Assembly: GCA_902812415.1 (NCBI GenBank)
Contig: CADDZJ010000031.1
Span: 1-38,543, forward strand
Length of the DNA stretch: 38,543 nt
Direction of reading: 5' to 3'
DNA from: Acidobacteriota bacterium
Lineage (GTDB): Bacteria > Acidobacteriota > Terriglobia > UBA7540
In this document: one piece after another, positions 18,233-27,438 of the stretch
How positions within the stretch are numbered: position 1 is the first letter of the stretch
Layout of the letters: each line of letters opens with the position of its first letter
Made by a program: the position numbers and the translations under genes
Notes under the pieces: generated by a model
Databases searched by the model: none
Told to the model about the DNA's origin: nothing
Seen by the model: the letters and a program-made list of their open reading frames with translations, nothing else

Positions 18233-19003
18233 CTACCTTCGTTTCTTCCCTTTGGTTGTCGCGGCTATATCGCCTTGTGAGGGAGTCAGGAAAATCTCAT
18301 CAACTGTAGCCCGCGCGGGTTGCAACATCGCAGCCCGCGCGGCTTCGGCAACATCCTCGGGTTGGAGCAGCTTTTTGCGGTCCACCGGGAAATCAAATTC
18401 GTCGGCCATTCGGGTGCTGGTTGCGCCGGGCAGAATGGCGGTGACGCGGATTCCCTTGGGACGCAATTCTTTGGCCAGAACCCGTGTGAATCCCAGAGCG
18501 CCAAATTTTGAGGCGCAATAAGCGGAGCATTTGGGAAAGGCGACGCGGCCGGCAATGGAGAGGATGTTCACAATGTGGGGTTTGGAACTTCGTTCGAGCA
18601 GGGGCAGTAAAGCTTGCGTGACCAGAAAAAGAGAAGTCAGATTGCTGCCCAGGTTTCGATTCCAGTCTGACAGGGTGGTGCGGGTGAAGGGCTTGTAGAT
18701 AAAGACGCCGGCGTTATTCACCAGAATATCCAGCCGTCCGAATTGTCGTTGCATGAATTGAAAGAGGCGCCGAACGTCGCTTTCATCTGTTACATCTGCT
18801 GCAAAAGAGACCGCGCCGGAGACGCGTTTGGCGGCGTTATCGAGCGCCTTGCGGTCGCGCCCCACAACGATAAGCTGGGCGCCCTCCCGCGCGCAAGCTT
18901 GCGCAATGGCCAGCCCGATCCCCCGGCTGCCGCCCGTGATGAGGGCCACGCGATCGGCGAGCCTGCCGGGCTTGGAGTCCGGGGTTGGTGACTTGAGATT
19001 CAT
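18233..19003 (-). CDS. Short-chain dehydrogenase/reductase, candidate pterin side-chain reductase
   Basis: This classical SDR has 256 residues. Cofactor motif TGGSRGIG is at 23-30, NNAG at 96-99, and the catalytic residues are Ser149, Tyr162 and Lys166 (YCASK). Arg or Lys residues after the second strand (GRDRKAL) suggest NADPH preference. On its own it would be annotated as a 3-oxoacyl-ACP-reductase-like enzyme of unknown substrate. Its place as the last gene after GTP cyclohydrolase I and two PTPS genes, with a 12-nt gap to folE, makes it a candidate for reducing 6-pyruvoyl-tetrahydropterin, the role sepiapterin reductase (also an SDR) has elsewhere. That role is inference from context. The ATG at 19003 is the only early start. 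Confidence 0.85.
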   Translation of the reverse strand: MNLKSPTPDSKPGRLADRVALITGGSRGIGLAIAQACAREGAQLIVVGRDRKALDNAAKRVSGAVSFAADVTDESDVRRLFQFMQRQFGRLDILVNNAGVFIYKPFTRTTLSDWNRNLGSNLTSLFLVTQALLPLLERSSKPHIVNILSIAGRVAFPKCSAYCASKFGALGFTRVLAKELRPKGIRVTAILPGATSTRMADEFDFPVDRKKLLQPEDVAEAARAAMLQPARATVDEIFLTPSQGDIAATTKGKKRR

Positions 19004-19015
19004 AGATTGCTGTGA

Positions 19016-19627
19016 TTATCTTGCGCCCCGCGCGAGGCTCAGAAATTCTTCGCGGGTCTGTTGCTCGTCCCGAAAGACTCCGAGCATAGCGGAGGTGACG
19101 GCCACGGAGTTCTGCTTTTCAACGCCGCGCATGATCATGCACAGATGCTTGGCTTCGATAATCACGCCAACGCCCAGCGGATGAATCTTTTCCATAATCG
19201 TGTCGGCGATCTGATTCGTCAGCCGCTCCTGCACCTGCAACCGGCGCGCGAAAGTCTCGACGAGACGGGGAATCTTGCTGAGGCCGATCACCTTCTTGTC
19301 CGGGATGTAGGCGACATGACAACGCCCCAAAAAGGGCAGCAAATGGTGTTCGCAGAGGCTGAAGATTTCAATATCCCTGACGATCACCATCTCATCGTAG
19401 GCTACATCGAAAAGCGCGCCGTTCAGCATCTTATCCGTATCCTGACGGTAGCCGCTGGTGAGAAAGCGCAGGGATTGAACCACGCGCCGCGGCGTCCTTA
19501 AAAGACCCTCGCGAGTAGGATCTTCTCCCAGCATGCGGATCATTTCGCGGACGTACTCTTCCATCCGATCTTCAGTCCGATTGTCTTTGGCGCTTTCAAT
19601 CTGAACATTGACTTTCTGCTCTTTCAC
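19016..19627 (-). CDS. folE: GTP cyclohydrolase I
   Basis: The enzyme converts GTP to 7,8-dihydroneopterin triphosphate, the entry step to folate, queuosine and biopterin-type pterins. The chain has 203 residues. The zinc ligands are all present ([10 protein letters not shown] with Cys92 and His95; HLCMIMRG with Cys163). [15 protein letters not shown] near residue 35 and [20 protein letters not shown] are family landmarks. The start is GTG at 19627, with GGAGA 6 nt upstream. It lies 24 nt after the PTPS-1 stop and 12 nt before the SDR start. A housekeeping folate role cannot be excluded, but no other folate gene is nearby, whereas both adjacent genes fit a pterin route. Confidence 0.95.
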   Translation of the reverse strand: MKEQKVNVQIESAKDNRTEDRMEEYVREMIRMLGEDPTREGLLRTPRRVVQSLRFLTSGYRQDTDKMLNGALFDVAYDEMVIVRDIEIFSLCEHHLLPFLGRCHVAYIPDKKVIGLSKIPRLVETFARRLQVQERLTNQIADTIMEKIHPLGVGVIIEAKHLCMIMRGVEKQNSVAVTSAMLGVFRDEQQTREEFLSLARGAR

Positions 19628-19651
19628 AGTGTGTCTCCGATTAATGGGTGA

Positions 19652-20074
19652 TCACTCCTCGTACTCAAAATAATTTGAGTTTGTTTCCTCCAGACAGACC
19701 TTTTTCAGCCGCGCCGAGCCGCTTTGCGGAGCTTGCGCCAGCTTCTCACGCAGCAGTTTGTAGATTTCTAAGCAGAGGTTCTCGGTCGTGGGGATGACGT
19801 GCTGGAAGATATCGACATCCAGGTTAAGATGCGTATGGTCCAGCCGGTCGAGGGCTTCCTTTTGAACGATGCGGTCCAGAGTGGCCAGATCAAAGACCAT
19901 TCCCGTTGCGGGATCAACCGGGCCGGCCAGCGTCACATGCAGCACATAATTATGTCCATGCCCGTAAGGATTATTGCACTTGCCGTAGATGCGGGCATTT
20001 TCCTCGGGCGTCAGGGAGTCGCTGTGGAGGCGATGCGAAGCGGAGAAGCGGTAGCGGCGCGTCAGATAAACCAT
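19652..20074 (-). CDS. PTPS-family enzyme 1 (6-pyruvoyl-tetrahydropterin synthase-like)
   Basis: The family acts on dihydroneopterin triphosphate; true PTPS makes 6-pyruvoyl-tetrahydropterin, while QueD makes the carboxy derivative for queuosine. The chain has 140 residues. Zinc ligands His14, His39 and His41, nucleophile Cys33 (GKCNNPYGHGHNY), Asp79-His80 (RLDHTHL) and TTEN (96-99) are present, with a C-terminal Glu (129 or 130) to anchor the pterin. The spacing C-x5-HGH and the CNNP motif match animal PTPS better than the C-x3-HGH of E. coli QueD. Its ATG shares one base with the PTPS-2 stop (TGATG), so the two are coupled. It is clearly a duplicate of PTPS-2. Confidence 0.88.
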   Translation of the reverse strand: MVYLTRRYRFSASHRLHSDSLTPEENARIYGKCNNPYGHGHNYVLHVTLAGPVDPATGMVFDLATLDRIVQKEALDRLDHTHLNLDVDIFQHVIPTTENLCLEIYKLLREKLAQAPQSGSARLKKVCLEETNSNYFEYEE

Positions 20075-20481
20075 CAGTCTCCATAATAATCCACGTAGAG
20101 ATCGGGAGACTCGTACACCCGTATTCGATGCAGCTTCCCGAAAGTCAGTTTCGGCGCCAGACGATTCCAGATCTCGATGGCGATGTTTTCCGTGGTGGGA
20201 ATGCGCTTGGCAAAAGCCGCAACTTCCTTGTTCAGAAACTTGTGGTCCATCGCTTCGAGCACTTCACTCTCAAGCAGCTTCTTCAGATCCGTGATGTTCA
20301 GCACCATGCCGGTGTCGGGATTCACCTCACCGGCCACGGTGACTTCGAGCGTATAGTTGTGCCCGTGGCCGTGAGGGTTGTTGCATTTTCCGAAGATGCG
20401 GCGGTTCTCTTCCGGGCTGAAATCAGGATTGTGATAGTAATGCGAGGCGGAAAACTCCGCCCGGCGCGTCAGATAGATCAC
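20074..20481 (-). CDS. PTPS-family enzyme 2 (6-pyruvoyl-tetrahydropterin synthase-like)
   Basis: The chain has 135 residues and the same fold and active site as PTPS-1: His14, Cys33, His39, His41 (GKCNNPHGHGHNY), Asp79-His80 (MDHKFL), TTEN and Glu124 (RVYES). From memory, long stretches such as ENRRIFGKCNNP, DPxTGMVxNxxDLKK and the MDHK/LDHK block closely follow human PTPS. This copy looks the more canonical of the two. The start is a GTG at 20481 with GGAGG 4 nt upstream, overlapping the glycosyltransferase stop as GTGA. A long upstream frame to 20847 is only antisense-free reading of the glycosyltransferase gene and is not the start. Confidence 0.88.
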   Translation of the reverse strand: MIYLTRRAEFSASHYYHNPDFSPEENRRIFGKCNNPHGHGHNYTLEVTVAGEVNPDTGMVLNITDLKKLLESEVLEAMDHKFLNKEVAAFAKRIPTTENIAIEIWNRLAPKLTFGKLHRIRVYESPDLYVDYYGD

Positions 20482-21530
20482 GCGACCTCCTTGACGGAAT
20501 AAGTTCGTCCTTTCCATTCGACCACGCCCCTCCGGTAAGCCTTGAATGAGTTGATCAAAAGTAGAACAAACAGCGGGGCGCCGACCCAGAAATGGAAAGC
20601 GAGCCCTGCGGGAAAACCGAGACGCCGGAGTTGCCGGCTGTAAGTCCAGAGCGCGGCGCAGTGCGCCAGGAGACATGCGGTTGCCGCATAGAATATCCAA
20701 TTCCGCCAGTTCACCCAAAGGGCTACGTCCAGCCCCAGAAGCAGCGCTCCTGGGATCCACTCCAGCGTCAGTTCGAGCGCCGTTTTCAGGATGTTTCCTG
20801 AGCGGCGTCCGTAGAGCAAGAACAGGTTTTTGGTCCACCCGCGCCACATATCCTCAAAAGTGCGATACATGCGTGTTTCGGCCCATTCGGCCCCGGGAAG
20901 AAAGAGAATTTTGCCGCCAGCCGATTTCACCCGGCGGGCAAGCTCCACATCCTCCAGGATCTCATTACGCACTGCCTCATGGCCTCCAATCGCATCGTAA
21001 ATATTCCGGCGGATGAGGATATACTGTCCGTTGGCCGCTGCCGCCGGCGAGCGGGGATCATTCACCTCGTCGAACCGATAGAGACGCGCAAGCTGCGCGT
21101 ACGCCAGTGGGATCACGCCCTTTTCCCACCAGGTCTCCATGCGCTGGCCAGGTGAAATCGAGAGCAGGTCGGCGGATTCGCGCTCAGCGCGTTCCCGTAA
21201 TTCCGATAAACTTGCCGGGCGATGTTCGGTGTCAGCGTCGGTGAAAAGCAGCCAATCGCCCGACGCCAACCTGGCTCCTGCGGCTGCTGCGTGAGGCTTG
21301 CCCAGCCAGCCGGCCGGGAGGCGCTCCAGGCGAAGCACACGAAGTTTTGCGTATTGACGCGATAACTCGGCAAGAATCGCCGGAGTCTGATCCTGCGATT
21401 GGTCGTCCACCACGATAATTTCCCGAACGTCAGTTTGAATTGCAAGGGATCGCACGGCCCGGGCGATGTTTAATCCCTCGTTACGCGCCGGAATAATTGC
21501 CGAGACGACGGGCAGGTGATCTTTAGTCAT
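20478..21530 (-). CDS. Membrane GT2 glycosyltransferase (HpnB/CruC-like)
   Basis: The GT-A domain begins at VSAIIPARNEGLNIARAV, with DDQSQD (42-47), GWLGKPHA (74-81) and the metal-binding DAD (98-100). NEILEDVELARRV and WRGWTKNLFLLYG follow, and then three or four C-terminal membrane helices (from about residue 258). The C-terminal WKGRTY ending is typical of hopanoid-cluster HpnB and carotenoid CruC-type transferases. The chain has 350 residues. It would transfer a sugar from a nucleotide donor to a membrane-facing acceptor. It is the first gene of the pterin operon, and its stop overlaps the PTPS-2 start. Whether its acceptor is a pterin, a lipid or an unrelated terpenoid is unknown. No hopanoid or carotenoid gene is in the window. 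Confidence 0.8.
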   Translation of the reverse strand: MTKDHLPVVSAIIPARNEGLNIARAVRSLAIQTDVREIIVVDDQSQDQTPAILAELSRQYAKLRVLRLERLPAGWLGKPHAAAAGARLASGDWLLFTDADTEHRPASLSELRERAERESADLLSISPGQRMETWWEKGVIPLAYAQLARLYRFDEVNDPRSPAAAANGQYILIRRNIYDAIGGHEAVRNEILEDVELARRVKSAGGKILFLPGAEWAETRMYRTFEDMWRGWTKNLFLLYGRRSGNILKTALELTLEWIPGALLLGLDVALWVNWRNWIFYAATACLLAHCAALWTYSRQLRRLGFPAGLAFHFWVGAPLFVLLLINSFKAYRRGVVEWKGRTYSVKEVA

Positions 21531-21654
21531 GGGGAATGAGTGACCTGTCAGGAATTCTCCTGGTCGCAGAGTGGATAGAGGGGGCGCTCGGCACTTGGAG
21601 CGCTATTCCATGCCATATCTCAATAACAGCTTCCTTGCGAGTCCCTTTAGCCAG

Positions 21655-21660
21655 TATAAT
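21655..21660 (+). promoter_or_regulatory. -10 element of the thioredoxin-like gene, predicting near-leaderless mRNA
   Basis: A perfect TATAAT ends 8 nt before the ATG at 21669, so transcription would begin about 2 nt upstream of the start codon. No ribosome-binding site precedes that ATG, which agrees with leaderless initiation. The -35 is weak (TCCTTG at 17-nt spacing). Confidence 0.5.
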
Positions 21661-21668
21661 AAAGCCAA

Positions 21669-22235
21669 ATGAATGTGAGCAAATCCACTTGGCTATTGCT
21701 GGGGATGGCGGCGCTAGTGCTGGGCGGAATGCTCTCGCTGATCTGGAAGCGAGGTTCGCAGCCGTTGGCCGTAGGCGATAAGGTTCCGAGCTTCAGCTTA
21801 CGAAGCGTGGATGCAACCACCCTGACCTTCAAAGATGCAGGCCATCATGTGACGCTGATTAACTTCTGGGCCTCGTGGTGCCCGCCCTGCGTCGAAGAGA
21901 CTCCCAGCCTTGAAAAATTTTCACGGCAAATGAGTCCATTCGGCGTGCGGGTCATCAGCATCAGTGTGGACCAGAACCTCGGCGCCCTGCAGAAATTCAT
22001 CTCTGATTATCATCTGACCTATCCCGTGCTTCGTGACCCGAATCAGACATTGGCCGCGCGGTTCGGCACCTACAAATTTCCGGAAACCTACATTTTTGAT
22101 CGCAATGGGCGGCTTGCCGATAAAATCATCGGCGCTACCGATTGGGAAGATCCACGCATGGCGCAATTTATAGAAGCGCTCGTCCACTGGCCGCCTGTCA
22201 TGCCCGTTCAAAAGGCAGCCGCCGGAAAGTGGTAG
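21669..22235 (+). CDS. Membrane-anchored TlpA/ResA-like thiol-disulfide oxidoreductase
   Basis: The protein has 188 residues: one N-terminal membrane helix (about 8-25) and a periplasmic thioredoxin fold of the AhpC/TSA-redoxin type. The active site WASWCPPC has Cys71 and Cys74, and the cis-Pro is in YKFPETYIFD (Pro139). Such proteins reduce disulfides outside the membrane, for example in apocytochrome c maturation or metal-centre assembly. The presence of a copper ATPase gene next on the strand suggests but does not prove a copper-linked job, since 350 nt separate them. The ATG at 21669 has no ribosome-binding site. It is transcribed divergently from the pterin operon. Confidence 0.87.
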   Translation: MNVSKSTWLLLGMAALVLGGMLSLIWKRGSQPLAVGDKVPSFSLRSVDATTLTFKDAGHHVTLINFWASWCPPCVEETPSLEKFSRQMSPFGVRVISISVDQNLGALQKFISDYHLTYPVLRDPNQTLAARFGTYKFPETYIFDRNGRLADKIIGATDWEDPRMAQFIEALVHWPPVMPVQKAAAGKW

Positions 22236-22585
22236 TCCGGCCCGCTTTCTTCCGCGACCAACCTATCACGTTTGGCGGTTCGTGTAGGCGACATGTGAAC
22301 AGCGACGGCCTGACGATGGAACGGAGACAGACTCCGCCGCATCAGAAATGATGTGTTGCGTCCGGCAAAAGGTTTGACTTATAGCATTGTCCTCCAGGCC
22401 AGACGCGGTGGCGCAAGGGGAATCTAACGACCCCCAGAATTGCGATGACTTCTCTCGCCTGTCATTCCCCTGCAAGCGGGAATCCACGGCACTCCTGTCC
22501 TCCTACCTTCATGGAGGACATGCTTCGCGGGGGTGATGAGGAAGGATGTCCGGAGTCCGGAGTTCGACAGTGGAGTGAGAAACAC
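22236..22585. other. Intergenic region upstream of copper ATPase
   Basis: No gene is seen. TTGCGT (22356-22361) and TATAGC (22380-22385) at 18-nt spacing form a possible promoter for the ATPase. A repeat of the CCTGTCATTCCC..GCGGGAATCC type lies at 22459-22487, inside the spurious upstream extension of the ATPase frame. A second short inverted repeat (CCTCC..GGAGG, 22501-22520 region) follows. I see no clear CueR- or CsoR-type operator. Confidence 0.45.
22459..22487. repeat. Dispersed palindromic repeat, family B, copy 1
   Basis: ATTCCC (22464-22469) is inverted as GGGAAT (22478-22483), flanked by CCTGTC on the left. The element at 36632-36649 is of the same kind. These resemble the widespread GTCATTCCCGC..GCGGGAAT intergenic repeats. 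Confidence 0.6.
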
Positions 22586-25084
<2,499 letters not shown>

Positions 25085-25210
25085 CTTATAGCGGAGGTGG
25101 TCTCACTGCCGAAAACCGCCGGTGGGGACACCGGCGCTACAACAGAGGTTGTCATCGCAATTTGCAGACCGCAGTAACAAGAGAGAAGGTGCTAATAAAT
25201 CTCGCTGTAG

Positions 25211-25240
25211 CGGCGATCTGTGATCGCCGGATTTTTGTTT
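25211..25240 (+). terminator. Candidate terminator of copper ATPase
   Basis: An 8-bp perfect stem CGGCGATC/GATCGCCG with loop TGT (25211-25229) is followed by GGATTTTTGTTTT. It lies about 125 nt after the ATPase stop. It belongs to the repeat cluster, so terminator function is inferred from the T-run only. Confidence 0.5.
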
Positions 25241-25300
25241 TCAGAAACTTCGGCGAACATCGTTCGCCGCTACAACGGCGCGGATGAATTGATTCACAAC

Positions 25301-25348
25301 GTGGCAGGGCCGTCTCGGCCGTGGGCACGGGCGAGACGCCCGTGCCAC
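25301..25348. repeat. Nested double-hairpin element
   Basis: The outer arms GTGGCA (25301-25306) and TGCCAC (25343-25348) enclose two internal hairpins whose loops read TCT and AGA. The left half and the reverse complement of the right half are nearly identical (GTGGCA-GGGCCGTCTCG against GTGGCACGGGC-GTCTCG). It can therefore fold as two small hairpins or as one long one, the layout of a paired REP (BIME-like) element. Confidence 0.75.
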
Positions 25349-25410
25349 GCAAGAAAAATTTGCGTAAGCCGCAAACATTTTGACCCTTAGTAGTACACCT
25401 TCAGAGGCCG

Positions 25411-27375
25411 TCACTTGCCGGTATGCTGTTTGATGAGCAAGAAGAGAGTGTATGGGTCAACGAATTCCACATCCTTTCCTTTCGGCGAAGACTTGACGAG
25501 ATCGAACATCTTGCGATGCTCGCTCGGCGTCATCAGAATCGTGCGGAAGTAGAGAAAATCTGGCCGCTTTTTCTTCACCAGGCGCAACAGAAGCCTGGCG
25601 GACTCCTCAGGATTGTGATATTGGATGCTCTCTTCAACTTTGATGTAGGGCGTCCCATTGTAAACGCCCCAACTCTCGCCATATTGCAAACCGAGGCCGT
25701 TCGGCGAAAAGGTGGTGTAAGCCTCCTCGACCTTGCCCGAAGTATGAGCGGCATAGCCGTCAATGATGAAGCCGGTGACTGAAATATCCCACAGCTTGTA
25801 ATATTTCTGGCAATGCCGCGTCCAAACTTCCAATCCTGACGGCAGACCTGACCATTTTCGCGGCTCGACCAGATTCATGGGGTTTACATAACCGGCGCCT
25901 GAATCGCCGGCCACAAAACTATCGTTGGATGAGCTTTTCCTTCTGGCATAGACCAGTCCGGGAGCGAATCGGTCGGAGAGATTCGGATTAAAAGCCCAGC
26001 CTAACGGAACCGAGCCGCGAGCCGGGTCGCCCCACATATCCGGAATCCGCTGATAGATCCAGCCTGTTGAGTCATAGTCTCCCACATAAGCCGCTGCGTA
26101 AAATTTGGGGGCTACTTTTCCTTCCTCCGTGACATAACCTCTTCTTTTAAGGTCAGCAATCGTCGGCGGTTTTTGCGCGTACTGCGCGGCAAGCGGGTAG
26201 TGCTGGTAAATTGACGCATTGGCGATGTCGGCGATTGACCCGATATCGGCGTCCATGTAGGCGTTAAAGCAGGAATAAATCTCCGCAAAATGCCACTCGG
26301 TGGGCACGCCTTCATGCTTGCCGCCCTGCTGTTTCGTGTACTTCCTCTCAACCGGCGGAAATCCTCCGATGTGGATCATCGCCTCTCCGCCCGTTTGTTC
26401 CCACGCGGATCGGAGAATCGCCTGCATGGTTTTCAGGTCTGTTCCGATCGGCTGATGCGGATCGTCATTCGGCGCTTCATCGCCCCATGGGGAAAGATCG
26501 AAGAAAAAGCCGCGCTGAGCGATGAAGTAGTCATGATTCGAGAGCTTGTGGTCGGGAATATAGCCTTGCGGTTTTTGGAGCCAATAGGCGTCCAGATAAT
26601 AACCCATGTTTTTGGCGTTCGAGCGGCCCGTATCCAGATACTTCTCTTTAGCCCACAAATAGGCGTCGCATTTTGCGCTGCCGCTGGAGGGCGTTTTTGA
26701 ATCGGGAATCGTTCCCTGGCCCGTGAATAGGCTGCTGCCATCGGGATTAATCAACCAGACTTTTACAGGTAATCCGGGCCCTTTGGAAGAGCGCGTCAGC
26801 CATTGATGGAGCGAGTCGGGGTCTGGATCGTATCGCGCGCAAAGCAGGTTTTCAGCGCCCGCAACCGTCGAGGCCACATTCGAGGTGGCTGGAATCTTTT
26901 CGTCATAGACCACAAGCCCCTGAATTTCGTTCCTGAATGTCTCGAGGAGGGCGTTCAAGTCAGGCAGCGATTCCTGGCGACGATTTGCCAGCCACTTGTC
27001 CTCTTGTTGCAGGAATCGAAGCCAGAAATGATCGAGCGTCGGTGTGCCGGAAGGCAGAGCGCGAAGCCACGTCATATCCTGAGTTGCGGATTCAGGCCCC
27101 ATCAGGAAGGTATAGAGACGCGGCTGTTCGCGGTTTACAAGCCCTTGGAGGGAGGAGACAAAATGGCTGTGATCGTGGATTTTCCGCAGGTCTTTTGGAT
27201 TGTCGCGATTCAACTTTAAGGTATAAGTGAGGTCAAATGTGTAAAGGGGCCTGCCTTGCTCGCGTTCACCGCGTTTTGAAGAGCAACTTGCAAGGCCGAG
27301 CGCGCTTGCGCTCGCCGCCGCAGCTCCTAACGCAATCTGCCTCAGGAATTTGCGCCGGCTTTGTCTTCTTCTCAT
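25411..27375 (-). CDS. Tat-exported GxGYxYP-family lipoprotein, putative glycoside hydrolase
   Basis: The 654-residue protein opens with a twin-arginine signal (SRRKFLRQ, residues 6-13, then an Ala-rich helix) and a lipobox LASC with Cys31, so it should be folded in the cytoplasm, exported by Tat and lipid-anchored. SGAGYVNP near residue 492 is the GxGYxYP-type motif of a family proposed to be glycoside hydrolases. Other landmarks are HSHFVSSLQGLVNREQPRLY near the N-terminus, characteristic of its N-terminal domain, and aromatic/acidic clusters (DYDSTGW, GYAAHTSG). No enzyme activity is established to my knowledge. The ATG has GAGG 7 nt upstream. It is the last gene of a unit with TonB receptor 2 and two TPR proteins, 63 nt after the TPR gene. 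Confidence 0.8.
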   Translation of the reverse strand: MRRRQSRRKFLRQIALGAAAASASALGLASCSSKRGEREQGRPLYTFDLTYTLKLNRDNPKDLRKIHDHSHFVSSLQGLVNREQPRLYTFLMGPESATQDMTWLRALPSGTPTLDHFWLRFLQQEDKWLANRRQESLPDLNALLETFRNEIQGLVVYDEKIPATSNVASTVAGAENLLCARYDPDPDSLHQWLTRSSKGPGLPVKVWLINPDGSSLFTGQGTIPDSKTPSSGSAKCDAYLWAKEKYLDTGRSNAKNMGYYLDAYWLQKPQGYIPDHKLSNHDYFIAQRGFFFDLSPWGDEAPNDDPHQPIGTDLKTMQAILRSAWEQTGGEAMIHIGGFPPVERKYTKQQGGKHEGVPTEWHFAEIYSCFNAYMDADIGSIADIANASIYQHYPLAAQYAQKPPTIADLKRRGYVTEEGKVAPKFYAAAYVGDYDSTGWIYQRIPDMWGDPARGSVPLGWAFNPNLSDRFAPGLVYARRKSSSNDSFVAGDSGAGYVNPMNLVEPRKWSGLPSGLEVWTRHCQKYYKLWDISVTGFIIDGYAAHTSGKVEEAYTTFSPNGLGLQYGESWGVYNGTPYIKVEESIQYHNPEESARLLLRLVKKKRPDFLYFRTILMTPSEHRKMFDLVKSSPKGKDVEFVDPYTLFLLIKQHTGK

Positions 27376-27438
27376 CTCAATGCCTCGTCAGGTTATGTGA
27401 AAGCTCCTGTTTTCGCGTTGTAGCGGCGATAGGCGCCC

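Larger units (their letters stand above)
25117..25348. repeat. Cluster of perfect short hairpins (REP-like)
   Basis: Five hairpins with 3- or 4-base loops lie within 232 bases: CGCCGGTG/CACCGGCG (25117-25136), CGGCGATC/GATCGCCG (25211-25229), CGGCGAAC/GTTCGCCG (25251-25269), GGCCG/CGGCC (25308-25320) and GGCACGGGCG/CGCCCGTGCC (25324-25346). They fill the gap between two converging genes. A fragment similar to the second unit (TTGTAGCGGCGAT) recurs near 27419. These look like dispersed bacterial REP-type elements that may also terminate transcription. Confidence 0.8.

Noticed and set aside
19652-20481. Calling both PTPS genes queD (queuosine synthesis)
   Set aside because: The C-x5-HGH spacing, CNNPxGHGHNY motif and absence of queC/queE nearby favour true PTPS. 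QueD activity cannot be excluded without an assay.
20478-20847. Start of PTPS-2 at 20847
   Set aside because: That frame is a shadow of the glycosyltransferase gene; the GTG at 20481 has GGAGG 4 nt upstream and begins the conserved domain.
25117-25348. CRISPR-like array in the hairpin cluster
   Set aside because: The hairpins differ in sequence and spacing, with no constant repeat-spacer period and no cas gene.
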